Of a DNA stretch of 6,004 nucleotides, positions 1 through 5,649 are shown piece after piece. The translations under genes and the position numbers were made by a program. Below the pieces are notes generated by a model. The model was not told the origin of the DNA. It worked only from the letters and a program-made list of their open reading frames with translations, and did not search any database. The stretch covers positions 1 to 6,004 of the forward strand of contig JAAUTJ010000326.1 of the NCBI GenBank assembly GCA_012031475.1, written 5' to 3'. The stretch is from Leptolyngbyaceae cyanobacterium SM1_3_5. GTDB taxonomy: Bacteria; Cyanobacteriota; Cyanobacteriia; Elainellales; Elainellaceae. Every line of letters starts with the position of its first letter. The stretch's first letter is position 1.

Positions 1-126
1 GCTTTCGGCGGTTAAGCAAGGATTACGAGGTGTACTCGGAGGTGAGTGAAGCGATGATTTATGGGTCTTTGATTCGGTTGATGGTCAAACGCATGGCTGC
101 TTAAGATTCACTTCACAAATCAGCTC
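1..126 (+). mobile_element. Right end of an insertion sequence, IS5-like, inserted in the TPR array
   Basis: The transposase stop at 102-104 is followed by about 22 non-coding bases ending CAAATCAGCTC at 126. From 127-130 the sequence (TAAG, then GATCT) matches the TPR repeat copy at 1350-1358. The junction is therefore near 126/127. Read from the outside, the element end would begin GAGCTGATTTG. The adjoining TAA (127-129) would fit the TNA target duplication of the IS1031-type IS5 subgroup. The matching left inverted repeat and second TAA lie outside the window, so the exact end is inferred. Confidence 0.6.
3..104 (+). pseudogene. C-terminal end of an IS5-family-like transposase (5' part outside window)
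   Basis: Frame 3 from the window edge reads FRRLSKDYEVYSEVSEAMIY and ends ...RLMVKRMAA with a TAA stop at 102-104. The RRLSKDYE block followed by SEAMIY and RLM.(K/R)R is the typical C-terminus of IS5-superfamily DDE transposases, which are abundant in cyanobacteria. The glutamate of DYE is probably the last catalytic acidic residue, but I cannot align it here. The protein would move its element by cut-and-paste DNA transposition. Only 33 codons are visible, so whether the rest is intact is unknown; it may be a complete CDS cut by the window edge. It points in the same direction as the TPR-CHAT gene it interrupts. Confidence 0.82.
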
Positions 127-127
127 T

Positions 128-544
128 AAGGATCTAGGGCAATGCAAACAGGCTCTTGATCACTATAGAGAAGCAATCAAACTCAACCCAAACCTTCCTG
201 CTGCATACAACGGACTAGGAAATGCTCTAGAGAATCTTGGACAGCATGAAGAAGCGCTTGATAGCTATCAGCAAGCAATCGAGCTTAATCCCAATTTTTA
301 TTATGCGTATAACGGACTAGGAAATGCTCTAGACAATCTTGGACAGCATGAAAAAGCGCTTGAACCTTATAGGGAAGCAGTTAGACTAAATCCCAACCTC
401 TCCGATCCATACAATGGACTTGGAAATGTTTTATTCAAGTTAGAAAGATATGAAGAGGCGATCGAAAGTTATCAACAAGCAATCAAGCTCGACTCAAACT
501 ATCATTTGCACATTGTGGATGCGGAAATGCTTTACGAAAGATAG
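128..544 (+). pseudogene. First TPR fragment, frame 2
   Basis: Frame 2 stays open from the IS junction to a TAG at 542-544 and encodes the partial unit and units 1-3. True homology ends near 505: beyond it the frame reads LHIVDAEML, whereas the +1 frame gives AHCGCGNALRKIERYEEA, continuing the repeat. One missing T in the run at 504-506 (CATTTGC for an expected CATTTTGC) is the simplest cause. There is no start codon for this piece inside the window; any translation would come from upstream of the insertion. Confidence 0.75.
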
Positions 545-1014
545 AGAGATATGAAGAGGCGATCGATAACTATCAGCAAGCTCTCAAAATTAATCCAAGC
601 TACTATCGGGCGCGCAACGGACTTCAAAATGTTTTTCAAGATCTCGAGCAATATGGAGAAGCTATTGAACACAACGAAGAAGCAGTTAGAATTAACCTGG
701 ATCATCACCATGCATACAGCAAACTTGGAAGTGCTTTTCAAGGGCTAGGCAAACACGAAGAAGCAATTGATAGTTACCGACGAGCGATCGAGATTGATCC
801 AAGCTGCTATCACGCATATGTTGGACTTGGAAACACTCTGTACAAGGGAAAGAAATACGAAGAAGCGATCGATAACTATCAGCAAGCGATCGAGATTGAT
901 CCCACCCATCCTCATGCGTACGACGGACTTGGAAATTCTCTATATGAGCAAACCAAGTATGAGGAGGCGGTTAAAAAGCTATCAGCAAGCAATCAAGCTC
1001 AACCTAAACCATGA
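507..1014 (+). pseudogene. Second TPR fragment, frame 1
   Basis: Frame 1 carries units 4-8 and is real repeat from about 507 to about 975, then reads KLSASNQAQPKP to a TGA at 1012-1014. Unit 8 should read VKSYQQAIKLN, which requires four A residues at the run 973-977 where five are present, so an added A is the lesion. Unit 5 is the most diverged of this group (GLQNVF, HNEEAV). A separate open frame over 767-970 in frame 2 is only the shadow of these repeats. Confidence 0.75.
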
Positions 1015-1258
1015 ATCTGCACATTATGGACTGGGAAATACTTTATGGAAGTTGAAGAGGTACGAAGAAGCGATCGACAGCTATCAACAAGTGATTGAGC
1101 TTAATCCAAAGCACCCTTGGGCAAATAATGGACTTGGAAATGCTTTATACGACCTAGAAAAATATGAGCAGGCAGTTGAAAGTTATCAGCACGCAATCAA
1201 GCTAAATCCAAACTATGATTTATTCACTGCAACTGTGGAAATGCTTTGTGGAAGTTAA
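976..1258 (+). pseudogene. Third TPR fragment, frame 2
   Basis: Frame 2 resumes the array from the second half of unit 8 (SYQQAIKLNLNHESAHY) through units 9 and 10, then loses homology after NYD at 1211-1219 and stops at TAA 1256-1258. In the next frame, reading from 1225 gives HCNCGNALWKLKRYKEA, so about one base is missing between 1217 and 1230, possibly a T from the run at 1219-1221. Upstream codons of the same open frame (from 767) are not protein-like. Confidence 0.75.
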
Positions 1259-2154
1259 AGAGATATAAAGAGGCGATCGACAGCTATCAGCAAGCGATCA
1301 AGCTTAATTCAAATTATTATCGGGCACACAATGGGCTTGGAAATGCCTATAAGGATCTGGGGCAATACAAACAAGCGCTTGATCCCTACAAAGAAGCAAT
1401 TAGACTAAATCCAAATCTTCCTGCCGCATACAACGGACTTGGAAATGCTTTAGACAAGCTGGCAAAGCATGAAGAAGCGATTGATAACTATCAACAAGCA
1501 ATCAAGCTTGATCCAAACTACTACCATGCACACAACGGGCTTGGAAACGCCCTCGATAACCTTGGGCAGCACGAAAAGGCGCTTGAAGCTTATAAGGAAG
1601 CAATTAGACTGAATCCCAACCTCTGCGATCCGTACAATGGACTTGGAAATGTTTTATTTAAGTTGGAAAAATATGAGGAGGCGATCGACAACTATCAGCA
1701 AGCAATCAAACTTGATCCGAGCTACTACCATGCACACAACGGACTCGGAGATGTTTTCCAGAATCTAGAGAGGTATGAGGAGGCCTTTAAAGCTTATGAG
1801 GAAGCAGTTAAAATAAACCCCGATCTTCCCTATACCCATTGTGGACTTGGAAATGCCTTTCACAGACTTGAAAGAACTCATGAAGCTCTAGCGAGCTACA
1901 GCAAAGCAGTCGAGATTAAGCCAGATTACTGTAATGCCCATAATGGCTTAGGGAACATTGAATATAAGTTAAGAAATTACGAAACAGCAGCCGCTCATTA
2001 CGAAAAAGCGATCGCCCTTCATCCAGAGTGTCCTAATCCTTGGCGTGGGAAAGCAGATGCAATTTGGTCATTTCAAGGGATCGATCAGGCTATTACTTTT
2101 TGTGAAAAATCAATTTTGGAGCTACAGCAAAAGGGAGAAGCCTTCAAAGAGTAA
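1225..2154 (+). pseudogene. Fourth TPR fragment, units 11-19, longest intact TPR piece
   Basis: Frame 1 is open from unit 11 to a TAA at 2152-2154, just over 300 residues, and carries nine consecutive TPR units. Only a TTG at 1246 offers a possible start, with no clear ribosome site, so it is unlikely to be an independent gene even though a gene finder may call it. The end, QQKGEAFKE then stop, is premature: frame 3 continues VIGHLYAFKGNAYYQRG directly from 2151. Restoring one G at 2151 (GAG GTA in place of GAGTA) fuses this piece to the CHAT segment. Confidence 0.8.
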
Positions 2155-3848
2155 TCGGTCACTTATACGCCTTCAAAGGAAATGCTTACTACCAGCGGGG
2201 AAAGTCTCATCATCAGCGCTTTAGATCTTTTCTGAACAAGGCAGCTAGATCATATCTGCAAGCGATCGAGATTTTCGATCAGCTCTCCACAAAAGATAGC
2301 TATCTGGAAGCATTGCAGAGTATTGTTAAAGTTCTTTTAGGATTGAACAGAGTTGAAGATGCGGATGAATTGTTGCGGAAGGGAACGGACTATCTGAACC
2401 GTTGGTTGGATGAAATTCCTAGTCCTGGCGAACGTCAACTTTTGGCATTGAAATTTGCAGGGTTTAATCAGTTGACGGTCGATCGCCATATTCAAGCAGC
2501 TAGCCAATTAAGCGATGAAGCGGCAATTCAAGCAAAACTCAAAGAAGCCTGGGAGACGGCTGAAAAAGGTAAAAACACTTGTCTTTCTTGGTTGCTTTAC
2601 ACCCTAACCAATGAGGCTGCCAGTTCAAACTTTGAGGAAGCGCAGCAGTTTTTGAGTCCTGAAACTGCGATCGTCTACTGGCATCTTAGCCCAGCCGCAT
2701 TGACTACCTTTGTTCTAAAACCTGGTGAATCGGCTCCAGTTTTGATTGCTCAGCCTTCCACTGGCGATCGCCCTGCATCCTTACAACAGCTACTCAAACT
2801 GGAAGCCTGGATGAAAGAATGGGATAGCCAATATTCAGACTATCGACGCAAAGGAAAAGAACAGCGCGATGCCGATCATCCTTGGCGTAGAGAGATGGCG
2901 CAACGACTATTTGAGCGGCAGGCAGAACTTGGCAACTTGAAGGAAATTTTGAATATTGAGGCGATCGAACAATATTTGAATGGGGTCGATCGCTTGATTC
3001 TGATTCCTCACCGAGATTTGCATCGTTTTCCGCTTCATGCGTTATTTGATTCGCGATGGGTTGTTAGCTATTTGCCAAGTGTTCGAGTTGGTTTGACCTT
3101 ACAGGGGCGCAAACCAAAAAGTTTCAGCCAGTTGTTCAGCATTGAAAACCCTCAAAGTAGCCAAGCTCCCAACATGAGATTGGCTCTGCTGGAATCTCAG
3201 GTCATCAGCCAATATTTTCAAAACGTGCGATCGCTACAAGAAGCAAACGCAACTCACGAACACGTGATTAGGGCGCTTGCTGAAAATCACACCATTCTTC
3301 ACTTTTCTGGACATGGTAGCCATCATTTTGAAAATCCTAGAAAATCAGCATTGCTCCTAGCTGGAACTGAAAGTCTAACCCTCGAAGAAATTTGTCATCA
3401 AGACTTAACAACATATGATTTGGTCAGCCTCTCTGCCTGCGAAACTGCATTGACAAACAATCAGTCAATCACAACAGAATATGTTGGTTTGGTCAGCGGA
3501 TTTCTGAGTCAAGGAGCAGCGCAAGTACTCAGTACACTCTGGGTTGTGAAGTCGGCTGTTAGCGCAGTGATCATGATTGAGTTTTACCGCGCTCGTCGAT
3601 CGGGCAAATCAGATGCGATCGTCCTGACCGAAACCATTCGGTGGTTCCGCAGTTTGGAGCAGCCCAAGTTTGAGCAGTGGTGCCAAGATTGCCTAAAGGA
3701 TCTCGCAACACTTCCGCCAAAGCGCCAGTCAGAACTCAAGCGTATGTTTGAGATACACATTGGATGGCAATGGGATACTATAAGGGAAGATGTTCAGCAT
3801 CCCTATGCTTGGGCAGCCTTTATCCTCTCAGGCGGATTCTTCCCGTGA
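2151..3848 (+). pseudogene. CHAT-domain C-terminal segment of the TPR-CHAT gene
   Basis: Frame 3 is open from about 2106 to TGA 3846-3848. The first ~160 codons of homology (GHLYAFKGNAYYQRGK, DADELLRKG, AWETAEKGKNTCLSWLL) form the helical linker typical before cyanobacterial CHAT domains. CHAT begins near 2630 (SPETAIVYWHLSP). The catalytic pair is visible: His in HFSGHGSHH (codon 3312-3314) and Cys in SLSACETAL (codon 3438-3440), 42 residues apart. GAAQVLSTLWVV and the closing HPYAWAAFILSGGFF are family hallmarks. No ATG or GTG precedes 2313 in this frame; only TTG codons such as 2313 are available, so separate translation would be weak. If expressed with the TPR part it would be a regulated cytoplasmic protease; its substrate is unknown. 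Confidence 0.88.
3830..3848 (+). promoter_or_regulatory. Ribosome site and GTGA stop/start junction
   Basis: AGGCGG at 3830-3835 lies nine bases before GTG at 3845, which shares TG with the CHAT stop TGA (3846-3848). Ribosomes finishing CHAT could re-initiate here, linking output of the acidic protein to CHAT translation. If the upstream frameshifts are real, far fewer ribosomes would reach this junction. Confidence 0.5.
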
Positions 3849-4324
3849 ATCACGAAGACACAATGACGCTTGGCGCGTTTCTGACGGCAGCAACCCGTCT
3901 GGAAACCCCCCTGCCTGAGAACCTCCAGCATCAGCTAGACACCATTGCTGAGCAATTTCCAGACTCAATTTATGAACTACATGAGTTTGTTGAGCAGTAC
4001 AATCCGCTGAAGCAGCAGTACATTACGGCTCTGCAAGCTTTGCCCAGTGAAGGAGAGCGCCTCAAATTTGCTGACGCTTCCGAGGCGGAAGTGCCGCTCC
4101 AGGAGCTAACTGTTAGCTGGGAAGAAGTTGAACTTCAATTAGGAGCCTACTTCACGGATATGGTGCTGGATTTGGTGGAGCGATCGCACCCAGCCTACGA
4201 TTCCAGGATGGCCGAAGCGCTTACCTCCGCCTTACCGAGTGTGGGACAATCTTCTGGTATGACTTCTGAAGAATTTAATGTCTGGCTCACCCAAGTATTT
4301 AATAGTTCCGACGAAGAACTTTGA
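3845..4324 (+). CDS. Small acidic protein of unknown function, coupled to CHAT gene
   Basis: I do not recognise this 159-residue protein. The GTG start at 3845 overlaps the CHAT stop as GTGA, a classic translational coupling arrangement, with AGGCGG at 3830-3835 about nine bases upstream. An in-frame ATG at 3863 (MTLGAFLTAATRLETPLPEN) is the alternative; the open frame from 3764 lies inside the CHAT gene and is not needed. The protein is strongly acidic (29 Asp/Glu against 6 Lys/Arg), looks mainly helical, and has no signal peptide, membrane span or cysteine. Its 3' end overlaps the RelE-like gene. It may be a partner, antitoxin or substrate in the cassette, but this rests on context only. 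Confidence 0.85.
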   Translation: MNHEDTMTLGAFLTAATRLETPLPENLQHQLDTIAEQFPDSIYELHEFVEQYNPLKQQYITALQALPSEGERLKFADASEAEVPLQELTVSWEEVELQLGAYFTDMVLDLVERSHPAYDSRMAEALTSALPSVGQSSGMTSEEFNVWLTQVFNSSDEEL

Positions 4325-4751
4325 ACGCTGGCTTAAAAGGCTGACCAAATACTACAAGGGCAGCAGTAAACAAGCTTTTCAATTGTTTATTTTTGAACGA
4401 ATTGCTGGCCTTTGCATTGATCCTCGTCCCTCAGATTCTGCGCCTGAGCCAATACCGGGCAAGATGACACTGCCAGATGATCTGGAATTCCGTAAGATCA
4501 GGTTTACGATGCCAGAGCTAAAAAGAGACTCTGGAAGAGGAAAAGGGCGGCTGATGTATCTAATTAATACTGCCCAAAACTCCATTACTCTTGTTTGGAT
4601 TTACACTCACGAGGAGTTTAAGGGGCGTCCAGATGCGAAAAGCCTGATCGCGAATCTGCAAGGTGCGATCGACTCACTAGAAGAAACAGATTCATCTGAA
4701 AATCCTGAAGAACAGGCAACTTCAGACAACAATTCCTCTGATTTGATGTAG
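4278..4751 (+). CDS. RelE/ParE-like toxin-fold protein (tentative)
   Basis: 157 residues. The N-terminus KYLIVPTKNFERWLKRL resembles the first strand and helix of RelE/ParE-type proteins. The core FRKIRF (71-76), GRGKGRLMYLI (86-96) and ITLVWIYTHEEFKGRP (103-118) matches the strand order and the closing 'I.L.WIY.H..' strand of that superfamily, whose members often cleave mRNA on the ribosome or poison gyrase. It is longer than classic RelE (about 95 residues), with an insert near 45-70 and an acidic, Ser/Asn-rich tail (132-157) that looks disordered. The ATG at 4278 has GAAG six bases upstream and lies inside the preceding gene (47-base overlap). Codons before that gene's stop already look like domain sequence, so the overlap is probably genuine. 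Catalytic residues cannot be assigned from sequence alone. Confidence 0.75.
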   Translation: MSGSPKYLIVPTKNFERWLKRLTKYYKGSSKQAFQLFIFERIAGLCIDPRPSDSAPEPIPGKMTLPDDLEFRKIRFTMPELKRDSGRGKGRLMYLINTAQNSITLVWIYTHEEFKGRPDAKSLIANLQGAIDSLEETDSSENPEEQATSDNNSSDLM

Positions 4752-4839
4752 CCAGTTCAGGATCTACAGCCACCCTACGAGAAACTTGAAAAGCAGCGGG
4801 AATGAAATCTGACACTCGATCGCTCTAGATATAGTCAGA
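4752..4839. other. Short intergenic gap before xth
   Basis: This 88-base gap separates the RelE-like gene from xth. I see no clear stem-loop with a T run, and no Shine-Dalgarno match before the xth ATG. TATAGT at 4830-4835 resembles a -10 box but sits only four bases before the ATG, so it would give an almost leaderless message. TTGAAA at 4786-4791 is too far away to pair with it. Confidence 0.4.
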
Positions 4840-5648
4840 ATGAAAATTGCGACTTGGAATGTTAACTCGATTCGCAGTCGAATCGATCACGTTACGAACT
4901 GGCTGCGGCAGCATTCGATTGATGTGCTGTGCGTTCAGGAAACGAAGGTCACGGATGCGGATTTTCCGCGATCGCCCTTTGAGGAATTGGGCTATCACCT
5001 GGAAATCAGCGGCCAGAAATCCTATAACGGTGTGGCTTTGATCAGTCGATCGCGCAGCGCTCCCGGAACGGTATCGCCCTTAACGCAGGTCAGTCGGGGA
5101 TTTGCGGCGGTTTTGGGGGATTCGGTGGCGGATTTGGATGAGCAAAAGCGGGTGATTACGGGCGTTTTGGACGATGTGCGGATTGTGAATCTGTATGTGC
5201 CAAACGGGTCATCGATCGACAGCGACAAATATATTTACAAGCTGCGCTGGCTCGCCGTCCTGCACGACTATCTCACCGCCCTGCGGAACGAGTCACCGAA
5301 TCTGCTCGTCTGCGGCGACTTCAATATCGCGCTGGAAGACCGCGACATTCACGATCCCAAAAATCGTGAAAAGCAAGTGATGGCGACGGAGGCGGAGCGC
5401 GAAGCCTTGCGGAAAGTGCTGGCGATCGGCCTCACCGACGCATTTCGCAAATTCACCGCTGAAGGAGGTCACTTTAGCTGGTGGGACTATCGCACTGGCG
5501 GATTTCAGCGCAACAGGGCTGGCGGATTGACCATCACTACCTGTCGCCAAGTTTGAGCGATCGCGCCCTGCGCTGCGAAATTGACGTTGCTCCCCGCAAG
5601 CTGGAAAAACCCAGCGACCATACGCCCGTTGTGGTTGAGCTTGCCTAG
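4840..5648 (+). pseudogene. xth: Exodeoxyribonuclease III, interrupted by a single-base deletion
   Basis: The product would be the AP endonuclease / 3'-5' exonuclease of base excision repair, of the exonuclease III family. Visible motifs are MKIATWNVNSIRSR (N7), VLCVQETK (E34), VNLYVPNG (Y119), CGDFN (D160, N162) and SWWDYRTGGFQRNR. The uncorrected frame ends at TGA 5554-5556 after 238 residues, with nonsense after QRNR. One extra G in the run at 5516-5518 restores GWRIDHHYLSP and later EKPSDHTPVVVELA, ending TAG 5646-5648. The corrected length is 269 residues, close to E. coli ExoIII (268). D231 and H261 then correspond to the family's D229 and H259. As written, the protein lacks these catalytic residues and would be inactive. 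A sequencing error in GGGG is quite possible, in which case this is an ordinary intact gene. Confidence 0.9.
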
Positions 5649-5649
5649 T

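Larger units (their letters stand above)
128..2151 (+). repeat. Tandem TPR array: partial unit plus 19 units of 102 bases
   Basis: Units begin (first codon of GLGN) at 212, 314, 416, 517, 619, 721, 823, 925, 1028, 1130, 1231, 1333, 1435, 1537, 1639, 1741, 1843, 1945 and 2047. All steps are 102 bases except three that differ by one base, at the three indels inside the array. The consensus is GLGNAL..L..YEEAI..YQQ, then AI.L.PNY..AHN, with TPR-type small and aromatic residues in register. Units 12-16 and the partial unit through unit 3 alternate between a YKEAIRLNPNL type and a YQQAIKLDPNY type. Units 18 and 19 diverge (unit 19 lacks GLGN), as expected where the array runs into the next domain. 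Such arrays form right-handed superhelices binding peptides or other proteins. Confidence 0.95.
127..3848 (+). pseudogene. TPR-CHAT protein gene, interrupted by an IS and four single-base indels
   Basis: One ancestral gene explains the region. Its frame starts at 128 (frame 2), shifts to frame 1 near 503-514, back to frame 2 at 973-977, to frame 1 near 1217-1230, and to frame 3 at about 2151. Adding one base at the first, third and fourth points and removing one at the second gives 3723 bases, exactly 1241 codons, with no internal stop. The product would have a partial TPR, 19 TPR units, a helical linker (about 2157-2630) and a C-terminal CHAT domain (about 2630-3845). CHAT proteins are caspase-like cysteine peptidases; TPR arrays usually provide sensing or partner binding. 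The 5' end lies beyond the IS, outside the window. As written it cannot make the full protein. The indels may be real decay or homopolymer sequencing errors, in which case only the IS breaks it. Confidence 0.85.

Noticed and set aside
551..970. Open frames at 551-748 and 767-970 with repeating MKRRSITISK-like text
   Set aside because: They are out-of-frame shadows of the 102-base TPR repeat; the period makes the shadow look repetitive too. The real protein lies in frame 1 here.
128..2151. Regular repeats as a CRISPR array
   Set aside because: The repeats are contiguous, 102 bases long, diverged and encode TPR units; there are no short identical repeats with unique spacers.
504..2154. Programmed ribosomal frameshifting joining the TPR pieces
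   Set aside because: Four shifts of mixed direction would be needed in one message, and I see no slippery heptamer followed by a clear structure at all sites. Mutation or sequencing error is simpler.
2630..3848. Type III-E CRISPR-associated TPR-CHAT (Csx29-like)
   Set aside because: No CRISPR array, gRAMP effector or other cas gene is visible, and the TPR array is the common cyanobacterial type. Only the domain architecture is comparable.
4379..4815. Minus-strand open frames at 4379-4585 and 4618-4815
   Set aside because: They are antisense to the RelE-like gene, or straddle its end and the gap, with no recognisable domain or ribosome site.
4786..4835. Promoter for xth (TTGAAA at 4786, TATAGT at 4830)
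   Set aside because: Spacing of 38 bases is far too long, and the -10-like box is four bases from the start codon. CTGACA at 4809 with 15-base spacing is also weak.
4847..5550. Other open frames overlapping xth on both strands (4847-5041, 5022-5228, 5195-5380, 5293-5550)
   Set aside because: All are shadows of the exonuclease III frame, whose motifs are unmistakable.
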